This document shows positions 11,916 through 26,400 of a stretch of 64,000 bases of DNA, piece after piece. The position numbers and the translations under genes are program-made. Under the pieces are notes generated by a model. That model did no database searches and was not told where the DNA came from. It saw only the letters and a program-made list of their open reading frames with translations. Position 1 is the first letter of the stretch. Each line of letters starts with the position of its first letter. The DNA is from Neurospora tetraspora (taxonomy: Eukaryota > Ascomycota > Sordariomycetes > Sordariales > Sordariaceae): NCBI RefSeq assembly GCF_033439725.1, contig NW_026944384.1, forward strand, positions 1,736,001-1,800,000, in the 5' to 3' direction.

Positions 11916-14900
11916 GAACATGAAAGTAACTCATAAGCCACTGCCCTTTGTGCGCCAACCAATTTGTGTTTTCGAAATCTTCGTTGGCAACAGCAAAGCA
12001 GCCACCGCAGAATACTTCCCCACCCTTCAGAACTTCATGGACGGGAACGACACTGTCATCTCAAGTGTCACTCAATTCATACCCGCACTTTCTTTATGTG
12101 TTCCTGCTCCATTCTCAGACGAAAGGGATAGCCTTGGATGCTTCAAACCTCGTGTGTCCATCCCACTGGAAGAGATCAGCCTGGATGAGAGGTAGGGACG
12201 AGTGTCCTGTGTCAGTACCTTCCCTTCACTGAATGCTAGAGACCAGAACCCATTATGTACCCTCTGTTAGTGCAACAAACTTCCTACATATTAAATTTTG
12301 TCCCTCTACTTCCTCTCTTGACAGGATGCCTTCTGAAGTACTTCTCACCATGAAGCTGTTCCAAGTCTCGTGAGTGATTCTCGTGCCGAGGGGCAAACTA
12401 GTTAAGCTATCGGATTTCGGCCGACTGTGGCCCCGGTCGTATGAACTTTCAACACTTCCTCTGCTCATGGGCTTGTAGTATCGGAAAAGAATTCACACAA
12501 CTTGAATCTGCAAGACAGGTACCTCCAAGAACTCAAACCGTACTGCAGACGCCGAACAGGAGGCCGAAAAGCTGAGTTCTTCCCATTCACAAACCAACAA
12601 TAATCAAGAGTTTGAGTTGTACGAACACCGTCTCCAACCACAATCCTCCTCCACAGAGTGTGGGAATCAGGCATCCTCAAGAACTTACTGTCCACTGTCC
12701 ATCACTGGCCACACTCTCCTCCACTATCAGCACACCGCGCCACCCCCAGTTTGAACTGTTAGCGGCAATGGTTCTTACTTGCCTTACTTCTCCCCGAGCG
12801 GCCGCCACCTCCACTATTTTGGACCAACGACATCAGTGATCGAACTGTGGCGGCCACCCGGTCTGACTGGCCGTACTCCCTCAACTCAGTAAGCTGATCT
12901 AGCAGGTTTCCATCCATGGTTGATCGAGGAAGATGGGTGGCTGCGACGACAGATGTGGCGCCCATGGACAACCAAGCCGTTATCTTGAGCATGTGGGCTT
13001 CGCTGGATGTCCACACCGCGTTGAGCCGCTGACGATGGGTATATACTGGTGGAACAGTGAGATAGAAGTGTGGGTGGGAAGAAAATCCTCCCGGCGTCTC
13101 TCCTCTCTACTTGCTGGGGACAGGTTCACTGACGAAGCCTCAGTCTGCCTTCTTACCACTCAGTGGGGTTTCTGGTTCGCACACCATCCGACACTCTCAT
13201 GAGATTGTCAGATAAATGGCGTCTGTAAGGTACAATCTCCTGATACTACCCACTAGTTTAGTCCGCTATACTTCTACAATCTGACTCCATGAGACATACA
13301 ACTACAGTAGACCCCGCTGACATATCGCTATCCAGGCCTCGCGGGGGAGCACGAAATCTAGCAAACGAGCTCTGAGCTCGAACTCACATTAAGTGTTCCC
13401 ATTTGGACACCGAGCACCGACACGGCATGTTGGTCATTGTCCTACAAAACACCAAGCACGCAAAGCAGGTCAGTAGTGACACAATGAGCACGATTACGAA
13501 GTATACCAACCACCATGCCAAATGTCCGGCGTCGCATCACGAAGTACTACATACCTGTTTGCAACGGCATACGAACCATACCCAAGGGTAAGCCCTCTTC
13601 CAATCATCCACGACTCCGAGTATAATCTCGGGATGGCGTCACCACGTCCCCACGTGCCCGCCGCCCTCCTGCGGATGGATGGAAACACCTGTCTGACCAA
13701 AGGGAAGGCTCTCAATGGACCAAGTCCACTATACCTGAGGCAGCGAACCATCCACTAGACGTCAGACATCGACTTTTGAGGCTTCCTCTCCCACTCAGCC
13801 TCTTCCTGAAACACCGCGTCATGTTGAGTGCCTACGTCGCTTGACATGAGGCACATCGCACGCATAGCTACAGGATCGCGTGCCAATCCGACATTCCAAG
13901 TATCCGGGATGCCTTCTAGAATAGAACACACAGGCATATGTGTGTCTGTCAGCCACTGTGCTTGTGCTTCTGTGACACCGGAAAGGAACTATCCCGGGAA
14001 GTCTCACTCCAACTTCGCCTACCTATTCTTGGTGAACATGGTAATCAAAGTGAAGCTTGACGTTGACGCTTCTCGTCTCCCCCCTTTGCTGACCATCATC
14101 ATCATCACCAACCGTTCTTCCGATGGACTCAGGGGCAACAATAACAACAACACTCCCGCTGACATAGCAGAGGAGTACCCCCTATCTTCGTCTACATACG
14201 TACCTACCTCTACCTCCACTCACCTACGCCGTAGAATAACCTTAATCACCACACCCATTCGGGTAACCCCGATCTACGGTACCCGAGATGAAAGAAGAGG
14301 GTGTGCGAATACAGGAAGCAACCATTCTACTCATGCCAAGGGAGTTCTAAAGCCTTACCGCTTATAGTGGTTAGGGCTGGAACCGCTAGAATTACGGGGG
14401 ATCTCAAAGTGAGATAGATAACAGCGCTTATGGGTGTTGATAGCGGGAACGGGGCATCTGTCCGCGGCCGCTTCAGTGAGGATAGTTGAGGCGATATCTG
14501 TTGGATCTTACTTGCGCTTTGAACCATGTTTACTTCACCGGTTATGATATCTTCCCTAGAATGACTTTTGGTTCTCAACGGACATGCAATTACCGAGAGA
14601 GAAGGGGGTCTATGAAACATCGTTGTTGAACATCCTCACTTGTCGGTTATCCACCTGCCACTCACGGTTCTAAGTTCTTAGACGCAATTCATTCTCAGCT
14701 GCATTGTAATTCACCTGTGATCCCTTGTCCCAAGCCCATTACAAAAATAAAACCATCAGTTTATCATCACCAAAAACAACCGCAAAACTCCTCACCATCA
14801 TCCCTGCTAACACCATACGAAGCCTCAATCCCCCCCCTCGCCCGGACCGATCTCCGTCACTTCCCCGGTAAGCCGCTGCCGTCCGCTGCCGTCCGCTAAT

Positions 14901-17900
14901 AACGCCGCTTACGCTACGCCCCGCATCGGCGCTTACGCCGTTATAAAATCTCAGCAGCCGGCAAATATATACTACTATATGCGCTACGAGCTACGCCACT
15001 AAGCCGCCCATCCGAACCACTACCGAACCGGATTAAACAAACAAATGGGTAGGATTCCGCCTCATCGGCCGGTATTTGAATGGTATTTGAATAAGCTGCC
15101 AATATCTGCTGATTGTTTCTGACATTTCTCTGGTTGAGGGAGGCGAACGTAGGTGAACATCTGAATCTAATGACGGTCTCGGCGGCGGCCGCTTTTTGCG
15201 ATAATCAGTTAGTGACATAGGTAGATCTCCATAACGTCTACCATGGTTTGAGGATGACATGACGTGAAGATATGAAACTACGCTACGGAGAATTTCGAGA
15301 ACACAACACACATGGCATGATATGATAATGTGACATGCAGCGAGCCAAGGGATGGCATGAGAATTAGAAGCAACCATGAGTGATGGGGAGATAGATTTAT
15401 GCGATGCGCATAATACTTGACTACCGATCTTGACGCGTGGCTGTGGAAAGAAGGCGGGGGTAGTTCCGGGGACAACCAAAAAAAGAAAGGGAGAAAGAAG
15501 AAGGAGAGATGGTAATTAGAAAATTACTGAAGATCAAAGACAGTCGCGGACTGAAACCCGAAGCGCCATCCATGGAAGCCGATCGGCCCCGGCCCCGAGT
15601 CATTTCCTGCGGCCGCGTCGCACTTCGGTATCGAGATCCGGAAGGACCCCACGCCGTCGCGGAAGGTGCTTCTCGCAACCGGAAAACGTTGAAGATATCC
15701 GTTCCTCTTTTCCCGACTTGGCAAATAACCCCTTCTACCAAACCTCCGCCCTATTGTCTCATTGACAGCAAGCTCAGTGATGTCAATCCTTCCCTTCTTC
15801 CTTGAATCTCAACCGTTCTGAACAGGTTCAAACGCCCAATATTGGAACCCAAGACTTACCAACGGCAACAACACCGCCCGCGCCGGAACGCAGTCCGGCG
15901 GACCAGTTAACACCAGCCTCACCAGAGCGACAGCTCCCTTATCAACTGACTGATAAACACTAGATAAGGAGAAGATGCGCACAGGGTTCAATCGCAGTTC
16001 CAGTCGCAGTACATAGTGCAGTAGTTTCCCATTAAACCTTTCTGCATTAGTGTATCAGCGCATGGAGAATATTGCTTTCGTTGTGGGATCGACACGTGCG
16101 TTGCTACCCTACCATTACTGAACGGCCGCTAGAGTTCCAGACCACCTTGTTCGACTTCCACTGGGAAGTTGGGAAATGCTACAGAAGCGTCATTCCTTGC
16201 CGTTTTGAGACGAGTACATCTGAAGCATTGCATCGTAGGATCCAACGACAGACTTCAACCCAGAACAGACCTCACATCATGACATATGTAGATGATAGAA
16301 CCCAAGCGTCACTCCCTTTCCCTTCTGGACAAAAGAAACACGCTTTCAGCTGTAGATTCCCCAACCCAAGACGCCATGCTACCATGCTACCCAGAAAGAT
16401 CTAGACGGACCTAAGCATATCCAGATCTCACTTTCCAATCAACCATGTTGGACCCAAACTTCCAAACATGGCGACGGCTGGGGGTCAACATGGCTGAAGC
16501 TGAACAAAACATTACAGTGACAGAAGTGGAAGGCTTCTAATGATAACCTGCCACGACAGCAAGGGCCTGGTGGCCTGGGGTGGAAATCGTGCCGCCATCA
16601 GATTTGAAGAGTTTAACGCACCCGGGAGTCTGAGAGTATCAGACTGACTGATTGACAGACCCTCGGGGTATATTTCCTGCCCGCCCTCTATTGTTGAATG
16701 ACGTACCTACGTCGGTATTCGGTGCGAGCTATCTTACAGTACGTTCATTGAAGCAGAAGCTCAAGCAGGTTGGGTAGGTGGTTTAGTAGGTGGAGGGGCT
16801 CGAGGGGTAAACAGACATTACCTACCTTCTTGTTGTTTCGCCGAGAAGTACTAGGCCGACCTAGAAGCAGTTCCCATGCGCATTTTGGTGTACCAGTGAT
16901 TACTGTCGGTCGTTGTACGGTAGGGTGAAAGTGCTCTGTCTCGCAGTGCCGCGGGCTGACTGAATACAGTCAGTACTTGCTGTGGACCAGTCGCTGACTG
17001 ACAACTCGGATAACTGCACACCTTGGAGATACCTTCGTTACCAACACGACGGAAATAAGAATACGAAACGGCGTAAATAAGCAGTTATGCGTGGCTTGGT
17101 TAACGTTTTTAGTGTGTGTGGGGGAGGCTTAACCTGGAGTCAATCATTTCCCCCTTCTGAAAGCTCGACCGCATAACCACATATGACTTGGCACCCGTGA
17201 CTGAGAGAGATACCGATGATGGCCTCTTCTATGGTTCCCAAAAGATGTGTATCACAGCACATCTAATGGGCCAGTTGGATGCTGTGCTGCTGTTGACTTG
17301 TTCTCAGTCACGGAAACTGGTGTCATTCTCAGCAAGTACCTCAACATTTGGAAGAAGTCACTTCTGCTTGAGGGCTTACTAAATACGTCACTGCCTTGTT
17401 ATTGGATATGAGCCGAGGCTCGCCCTGAAGGTCGCTGAGGGTGTAAGCAACCTGACTAGTTCGGCGTGGCGGTGGCCGCGACGGCTCGTTCCGCTGGTTT
17501 CCCTATTCTTGATACAACTCGCTGTAACACCTGCCAAGAGTGCTGGTGTGCCCATGGTCTACATGGAGTGTAGTACATAGTAAGCAACTTTGCGAATCAA
17601 CAGTGGACTTAAGACGGGCAACAGGAAGCTCCCCTTTACGGAATAATTCGGACTGCGGCTGAGGTGTGCCAGCCCAGCCTGACGTGAGAAGGTTGTGTGT
17701 CTAGTTCGTGGGGTGTCAAGTTGAGTAGTCGTTTCTTGGTGGACCAGTAAGCATATGTGCCTTATTTACCCTTATCCGAGGTCACTCATCGGGAATATGT
17801 TTTGTGCAACGCCCAGCTTCGTGGTGATGGCCGTCCTTTGCGAAACACTAAACTAAAAAGCCGTAGTTATCTCTGAATAATAACAAACGCTCAAAAGACC

Positions 17901-19812
17901 TACCTAGCTGTGGTCAGGAAAATCAGATGTTGGAGTGTTGTGATAACAGCCCGTTGTTACAGGTGTCTAACTTACATCCCCTACACTAGAGCTTGGCTTG
18001 CATGCCATAGGGCTGTGCTTGGTAAGGATCTTCACTCACCTTGAAGAAAGAAAGAGTTTTATGGCTTGCGCATCAACAAAAGGTACATGTTGCGTTCTAA
18101 TACGAGGCCACTGATGCGCAGCGGTACCCAATCTGGGGTGGTTCTAGCCGTGTCTGGTAGTGTGTATTCCAATTATTGACATCAGCATCACCTGATCCAA
18201 AAACATCATCAGCTCGGAACTGACACGTTAGCGCAGACAGAAAATATCCTGAAAGGGAGTGGACTGCGACTTTTTGTATCACTGGTCTTCATTTTGCCAA
18301 TGAATGTTGCTGTCGAGATAGGACGTGGATAACAGAGAGCCTCATGGTCTTGAGGAAAGACACGGCATCTAAAAGAGATCCCGCGCTCGCACCTTTTGCG
18401 GCTGTCTCTCCCTCCGGAAGCCAGCATTGGTGAGCTCATCGGGCTTGTTTGCCGCCTTTAACGGAGGCCAATCTAACTGTTGATGGAGTCCATAGCAGTA
18501 TGCAAAGACGGCCGGGTGTTGTGGATGTGGCTGACCTAGAGCTGGCGTGCGACTTGGCGCCCTTTGATAGTCGCGCGGTCGCATTACCCCAGCGTCATCG
18601 TATCTAATATCAAGGCCTCTACCGGTCGCGAAGGCAGTGATCCTCGGTCCCGAAAGCACTCTTGACGTGACCTAAATAGCGCCACGAGCTGCAAGATGAG
18701 CATAAGCTCAAGGTGTAGGGTTGAAAGTGCCAGACTCTTGCAGCATTGGCGTTTCTTTTCAAGGGCGCTCGGTGTGGGGTATGATACCCCGTATTGGTTG
18801 ATAAGAGACCGGAAGGCTTCCCGTCAGCTCAAGACTCAACATGTATCAGATATCTGCCGGCGAATTGGTGGGCTCTGGAAAGGGTGTTGTCTTTGCGCCT
18901 CACCCATGGTAGAGCTTCGAATCGTCGGCACTCGCGCTCCAAACGTTGCATCGGAGGCGGTTGAGGCTGGCTTGTATATGTCTTTCAAGGGCACAGCAAG
19001 GCACAGTTGATATGCCCAAGTTGGAAACAATGAGGGTTTAGAGGTCTAGAAGCTCTCGGATATGTCTCGTTTCTCGAGGTAAGCCACAAAAGTCGAGACT
19101 CCTGGGCGAATGGTCAGAAAGAGGGCACATCGTACCATGGTGATTGTCCCAAATAGGTATTATGATTGTCGTACGCCAGGTTCTTGATGACATGTCGGTT
19201 GTGCTTATGTAGAGCATGTTGCGACATGGCCGACATAGACCCGCACAATTCTCGTCGCACTTGTCGCACACTTGCTCTCTGTCGCGGAGATGTCAAATCG
19301 ATGACAGCGGGGAATTCGGGGGCCAAGATGCCTGTACACTTGGGCTTGGTGTGATTGCAGCTGGACATGCACGTGTGTCGAGGAGTATAGGTTATGGATG
19401 GGCTATCGTCCCGATGTTGGCCTCGTCGGTCGCCGTCTTCGATCTCTCGTTGTGGGTTTGTGTAACCGTTGGTAATGCGAGTTCCACGGCATCGCGCACT
19501 GCAAAAGGTCAGCTTCTATAGGCCAAAGGACGAATGGAGGACGATGACAGCAGCGAGCGTACCATTTGGCCGAAGCGATATTGAATGGGTACCTGGTTGG
19601 CTGTATTGATGCTGATGTGATGCTGTATCGGATATTGCTGTGGGAGCAGTCGCGAGGCTCAGGGCTCTGCCTCCCGCCCAGGTGCGAATGTAAATCGGTG
19701 TCGTATTCTTGTGTGCAATCGCTTTCAGGGTGGGAGAGAAGTGGAAGAGGAGGACGAGCAAAAGGTACCAGAAACAGCCGGTAACGGTGCATCAATTGAA
19801 AGGACGGGGGTT
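11916..19812. other. Gene-free GC-normal stretch between the two AT-rich blocks
   Basis: Open frames are short and overlap on both strands. The longest (13828-14367, 179 residues) shows no domain. Near 14870-15000 a GC-rich patch repeats GCTTACGCC/GCTACGCC motifs. Nothing else is recognised. Confidence 0.55.
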
Positions 19813-19817
19813 GATAG

Positions 19818-20007
19818 TGTCAGAGTAGAGGGTGGATTTCTGGGATTCTGGCTAAACTCTATGTGGGTTAGCTGCCCACCCCCCTGATATTACCTAATTT
19901 CTGGGTATATCTGGGTTACCCCAGCACCCCCCATACCCTCTGTTGTAGACGGCTCGAGTTAGTCATACACTCTTTAATTAATCAATTCTGTACGGTCACA
20001 TTTGATA
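19818..20007 (+). repeat. Left LTR of the copia element
   Basis: 190 bp. Shares GGTTACCCCAGCACCCCCCATACCC-type core sequence with the right LTR, and differences are transitions. Preceded by GATAG. Confidence 0.94.
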
Positions 20008-20600
20008 ATTAATAGTCTAATTTGCGTATTTAATAATAACACGACGAGTATAAGTAATATTCCTACGAAATGAATAACGTTAGCTATATTTCTTTCTAAG
20101 AAATTTACTGATAAGGTTATAACGGTCATCATTAATTTGTTACGCGAAGACGTGCTTTATAAGTGATGCTGATAGAGAATAAGAGAGTGAGTAATTAGTT
20201 GTTGGATAGAGCAATAGTGCGTAACGATTAGCGATAGTCTTATTAAAGGAAGTGAAGATAATGACTATCGAGAGCCTCAACCTGGAATCTTATATACGAT
20301 TTTATAGAGTATGAGTAAGATAAATAATAGGTTGTAAAGTAATAATTAATTAATTTGTTAATTTTAATAGAGACCGATGAGGTAAATACTTTTATATACT
20401 GTAATATATTCAAATAAGTATATTTATATTTGATTTAATACATATTACGATAGGGTAGAGATATCCAAGTACCGCTTAGAATATCTCTTAATATCTCCCC
20501 TTCTAAAGAAGGAGAAGAATATTTATTATTTATTAATAAAACTACTAAATATAAATAGATTATAAAAATTATTATTATTCTTTTTAATATTATTTATTAT
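20008..20600 (+). other. AT-rich leader of the copia element and junction zone
   Basis: Follows the left LTR. It should hold the primer-binding site and gag start of copia, but RIP has erased any clear match. Somewhere near 20.4 kb it meets the inserted minus-strand material, and no junction duplication was found. Confidence 0.5.
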
Positions 20601-22900
20601 CTTAATATGTATCCTAATAAATTTAATTAATATTAATATTAAATCCAATGTCTAACCGTATTTATATCCTTCGTAGAAGAATGTCATATATTTATTAGAA
20701 TTATTATTATAATACTTAATTTTCGTAATTAAAACCTGTAAGAATATTATATAATAATTATATTGTCCGCTGTTAATAAGCGTCGTAATCTTCCTTGAAT
20801 TTACGGCAGTTCTTATTAAAGTATAAAAAAGTATTACCCTTACTATAAGAATGCTTATAATTAATAAAAGGAGAATTTTCTTTAATCTATTAAATCTTTA
20901 GTATTTAATAAAAAAGCGAGTGGATTTTAAGTAAAGTATTAAAGCGGGAGGTAAATTGGGTGGATATTATATTAGACCGAACGATATATTGTAATATATT
21001 GGAACGAATAGAGTAAATTAATGTAAAAGTTAGTAATACGCTTGATTAAAGGCTATAATGAGTAGAAGTTTAATATTGAATGTATTGAATTCGTATCTCC
21101 TTTATTTCTTTATTTATTTTAATTATTTTATTATATAATTCTTCTACTATAGTTAATTAATAATAGGTAGAATTAACTAAATTATCCTATAGAAAAAATA
21201 AGGTCTATTCAAAGTTAGTATGAATACTAATATAATTAATAGATTTAACGTGAATATTAATAATGGTATTAATAATACGCTTATCTTTAGCTATATTAAT
21301 TTGTACGTGGTATAAATATCGTAAATGCGCTAAGAGACTATTAATCCATTTGTTGAAATTACCTTTGTAATTGTAATATTAGAGGGCGAATGATTAAGTG
21401 TAGGAAAGAATGTAATTAATGAATATAGGGTTGTTATCGTTATGTAACTTAGTAGTTTTCTTTAAAGCTATCTTTATATTGTAATATAACACAATTTAAA
21501 AGAAAGCTTATAAATTAGTAAATTTACTTTTATATTTCTCAATTTTATTGTAGTAATTTTAAATAATAATATTAACCTTATTGCGCAGCTTTTGGAAATC
21601 CGTATCTATCATAAACTCGAATGTTTTACAATTGTTATTAAATATTAAAATTATTATATTTTTAATCGTGTAAACCTTGCCAACCGAGTTCTTTTTGGTA
21701 GTCTTTCCCGTACGGGCGCGAGCCTTAGTAATATTAGCGAGGGGTTTATACGGATTTTTGCGAATTAGGGAAGGTTTAATGTTTCTAATATTAGTTAAAA
21801 TTGTAGGATTATAGAGAGTATCACGCTTATACTTAGTAAGGTAGCCAAGTTAATACTATTCTTACGTATTATAGAATTCGAAGTCGTTAAAGTTAATTAT
21901 ACGACTGATAGAATAAATAGGTTATATAGGAAGACTAATATTATTATTGAGACGGTTGTTAATAATACGAATAGTTAATAAAATTTCGTTATATTAAAAT
22001 CGTTAAAAGACTATACCTTTGTTAATATAGGAAATTGTATCGATTCAGGTAAAAGTAGACGATATAAAGGAATTATATATTGTAGTATAAGAATTGCTAT
22101 AATCGTCGGTAAAATAATTTTACTAAATACCGAATTTATTGTAAGGAATAATGCTATTAAGCTTTAGGGACGCGAGAATTATTGTAATATAATAATTAAA
22201 GCTACTAATAATATATATAATCGCTTAGTCTAAATCGATTTAAATACTAATATAATTAATAGTACTATAAAAAATAAAAGCGAAATAATTATTATAATAT
22301 ATAAATAAATATTAAATTATCATAGCAAGTATTTAATAACGGGTAACCTCTTTATTAATTTTAATATTTTTCAATTATAATACTATTAAGGGCGTAAATT
22401 TTATTACGCGAGGGAAAACGGGTATAAAGATTGAAATCGCTTGAAACTATAATTATACTACTAATATAGTTAATTATATACTAAAAGCGAATATAATTAA
22501 AGAAGGTTGTGAGGGCTTAATCGTTCATAATAATAATATTAATAGCGATAAAGGTTAGAACGATAATATACAAGCTATCGTAACTTATATTAATAATTTT
22601 GTCCTTAATGCCCTCTTTATAAAGGCGGTTAAAATATATAATTAAATTAGTAAGAGTAAGGAAGCGATTGTTTAGTCCGATTACTAATGTAGCTGAGCGG
22701 AGGTTATTGCTTAGCGTATTTAATTCGCTATCCGGATTGCTATTTTGAACGATCCAATTAGTAACCTTAATATAAAGGTAATTAAATTACGGGGTAGTTA
22801 TTTTAATATTGTATTCTATTGTAAAAGTAAGATTAAAGGCGAAATAATATAAGATAATTAATTAATAAATATAATAAATAATAAGTACAACCGTAAAACT
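20600..22900 (-). pseudogene. Decayed minus-strand retroelement coding region, possibly gag
   Basis: The minus strand keeps a long reading with few in-frame stops and few family signatures. About 22740-22450 reads like a structural protein (NWIVQNSNPDSEL, SNNLRSATLVIGL). About 21780-21660 is basic (KARARTGKTTKK). Near 20860-20770 a KHSYSKGNTFLYF...CRKFKEDYDAY block resembles the end of a gag with a C-x2-C-x4-H type knuckle whose Cys are lost. No protease follows before the copia left LTR. It could be the gag of the gypsy relic in permuted order, or the start of another truncated element. I cannot decide. Confidence 0.45.
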
Positions 22901-23400
22901 AAAATAATTATAAAGATAGGGCTATTTATAAGGGTTAAAAATAGAGTAAATAAAAGGTTCTAGTAAAGAAGGAAGGTTTTAAGCAAATTAAAAGAATTAT
23001 ATGCGTACTAAGAACCTTCGACCCTATTTAAATTTGTACTCTTTTAATCACTTACCGGGTATTGCGTTTATTTTATTGCCTTGTGTGATTGTAGTTGCCT
23101 GATTCTGGCGGCCTTAAGTGCGCGTACTAGAATTACTTATTTGGGATAAAAAATAAATGAAAAAAATACCTACGATATTTAATATACTATAAATCGGTAG
23201 TATTAATTTAATAATTTTATTACGATTTCGAATTTAGAAGTGCGAAGTTTTATTAATCCTAATAAATTACTTATAAAGATAATGAAAAAAAGAATAAAAT
23301 TGAAATTAAGAAATAAAATAATAGAAAGAAAATATTTTTAAACTTCCGTATTAAACAGTCTTTGCCTTTTCTACCCCCTTTTTATTAAAAGAATTATTAC
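22900..23400 (-). other. Less-mutated strip downstream of the gypsy chromodomain, possible LTR remnant
   Basis: Within the AT-rich block, about 23040-23160 has near-normal GC (minus: GCGCACTTAAGGCCGCCAG, CAGGCAACTACAATCACACA). It lies where the gypsy 3' LTR should be, but I found no second copy in the window to prove it is an LTR. Confidence 0.35.
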
Positions 23401-26400
23401 CCTAAACGTTAAGGTTAATTAAGTATATTCTAATTTATAAATTAAATATTAAATTATTTTCTTCCGAATACTTTAGAATAATAATTCTAATGGTTATTTA
23501 GCGTCGAACTCTTCGACCTTGTTTTTAGAATTTCTTATTAATTCGGAATATAATTCCTATATATTATCCTTATCCTACTATCTAGCCTATTTAATAAAAT
23601 ATTTAACGTCCTTCGGTCCCTAACTTCTAATTACCAAATTCTCGACTTTCTATTCTTCTTAGCCATTAACTTTTATAAATTAGGGAGGCGGAATTTCTTT
23701 TCCGAATAGATTATGACTTTAGGCTAGTTTTTATAAGTATAGAATAGAAATTATTAAATAAGTGAGCTATAAAGAAACTAAATTAAATTTATAAATTAAA
23801 AGGTTAATTTTCTCTACACTTTTATAAAGACCTATTCGTTATATTAATTATTAATTCTTGTACTACTAAGTAAATAATAGCCTTTATTAAAGCGAAGATA
23901 AATTTTATTTCTAATTTTAAACGATATTAGAAAGTATTTTATATTATATTTTACTTTAGCCGCTATATTTATTCTATTAATAAATTCGGCGGCTTTTAAT
24001 TAGAATTTTTAATGTAATAGCACTAAAAATTCCGCCGTAGTTACTTCTTCTATATCTGGGACTAATAAGTTAATTATAAATTTAGGTTTAAAATTGTAAA
24101 TTTATTCGTTTACAAATATATTAATAGTAATTTAGATAATATTATTTCAATTATAATAATAATAATAATAATAATCTTATTCACGCTTAACTGTCTAATT
24201 TTAACTAGTCGCCTATTTAGGCATACGGTCCTTTATCGTTCAAAGCTAGGCGGAAAAACCATATATCCGAGACTACTACTACGAATACTGGATGAAAACC
24301 TCCCGCGTCTTTACATCTAATGTTTTCCTTCGTTTATCCTAAGCCTTCCTTTTGTTGTCCTCTTCTAGCTAGCCCCTCTACCCCTACCCTTTCTTTACCG
24401 CCCCGGGACCATCTGTTTTTTTATAAGGCAGTATTTTAGGGGGAGGGAAGAAGGGATTTACGGATTCGATCGGCGTTCTTAAGGTTCTTTTTCAGCCCGA
24501 GGGCCCTAGTTTCGGAGGCGAGGATAAGCATTACACTACTTATTATTAGAGAATCGTACGCTAATTGGGCGGAGAAGCTGTCGTACTATCGGACGGAGTA
24601 ATTTCTTTATCGAGGAGTGGAGAATCGATTCAAATCTACTTTTAGTAGGGTTTCCTAGGGTTTTAAACTTGGGAGAGCCCTATAAGTTTAACTACGTACT
24701 TAGGGTAGGGGAAGAATTCTATCTGAAAAATCGGATGGAAGAAAGGGGAGCGAAATTCGAACCCACGACCTTACGGAAACCGCAAGGCAAATCCAAGCCC
24801 AGATCTTCCCAACTGAGCTATCCCCCTTATTTAAATTATATTAAAATATTATTAATATAAATAATTATATCTAGGTATTAGTAATGTACTATATATAAAT
24901 TACTATTTCCGCTATTTAATTAATACGTTCGGATTAATTATCTATTTGGGTATAATAAGTTGTTGAGAATAATAGATTTACTGCTAATACTTTAAAAATG
25001 CCGCGTTAGATAGTAGAAACGAATTTTAGATTATGATTATTAATTATAACGATTAATAAACCTTAATTATAATATTATAGAATTTATAATAGAATAGTAA
25101 CTTATTTTTGTACGTTGTAAATAGAATATTTTATTAGTAAAAGTATTTTCTTGCTAAATTTGCAGGTTATAGAGTATATAGTATTAAGTTCTTGAAATCG
25201 GCGATATTTTATATTATATTAATTAATAGAATTGTTGGTATATTTGTAATAAAGTTTATAGTAATAGTATAATATAGCTTAGGAAAAGTTCGAATTGGTA
25301 TAAATTTATCAAGAGTTAGTTAACAATTGTATTAATTCTATTGGTATATTTCGTAATACTTAACGTACTCTTGAATTATTTATAATTTTTAGTATATATA
25401 AAAGTAGAATAGGTTATTTATTATCCTATTAATATTAAAATAGTATTTTGTATTACATATGAATTATAGGATTTTTTATACGTAAGAGTAAAAGATATAG
25501 AGGCGACGCTTATTCTAATAGTTTATATAGTATAGGAGGCCGTTCTTAATGAAGTAAGGACCGGCGGGTAAATTAGGACGTTTACCAGACCGATATATAT
25601 AAATATATTTTGGAGAATTGATATTAGTAATTAGCTAGAGGATTTTATTATATTTAAAGTCGGAAGGGTAAGCCTTGATTAATTAATAGTAAAAAGTAGA
25701 AGAAATAATAGGAATTATAATATGGGTATCTTGGAAAGCTTCCGTATATATGAAAGTACAAGTGTTAATTTCATTTAAATAATTAAAATATGATTAAATA
25801 TTGATAATATTATTGGAAGTATTATAATTATTAGCGGGTTCAATAGTTGGTAACTTTAATAATGTATTGGGAACGATATTTAATAGGCCTAGAATATAAA
25901 AAATATTTAAATTGAATTAGGAAGTTTAATTAATAGTGGTAGTAAATTTAGGGTTAGCTTTAATTAAATCTATAGTATGTAGAGAAGTATATTTAACGAT
26001 ATTTATAGTGAAGCGTAATCGGTATTAATATTTATATAATGTTTATTAAATTAGATTATTTTGCGTAGTTTTTCTAAGGTTTAAATAATTGTTGTAATTT
26101 CGGCTTCTGTGGAGCTGTATTTCTTTTCGACTATAGTAGTTAATCTTGATAGGAAATAAATTGGTTTAATTATAGTCAAGGGAATTTTACTTATACTTGG
26201 GATAGATTCGCTATCCTATACGTATTTGAATTAAAAAACGTAAACCCCGTAAACGCTTCTATTAGTCTCTATTTTAATAAATAATATTTTACTTTTAACC
26301 TAGTAAAATAAATACGTTTAATTATATAGATTTTCTTATATATTATGAAAAGTTTCTAATTCTTCTTTAGTCGGTTCGAATTTAATTTTAAAAGTATAAA

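Noticed and set aside
13828-14367. 179-residue ORF as a gene
   Set aside because: Ser/Thr/Arg-rich low-complexity composition, overlapping open frames on the other strand, no motif and no introns.
24743-24827. Functional tRNA gene
   Set aside because: A and B boxes are good, but D and anticodon stems do not pair properly and no anticodon loop is sensible. It is flanked by a target duplication, so it is better read as a tRNA-derived repeat head.
24669-24860. 63-residue ORF in the copia block
   Set aside because: Lies antisense to the tRNA-like head of the SINE-like insert and has no protein family.
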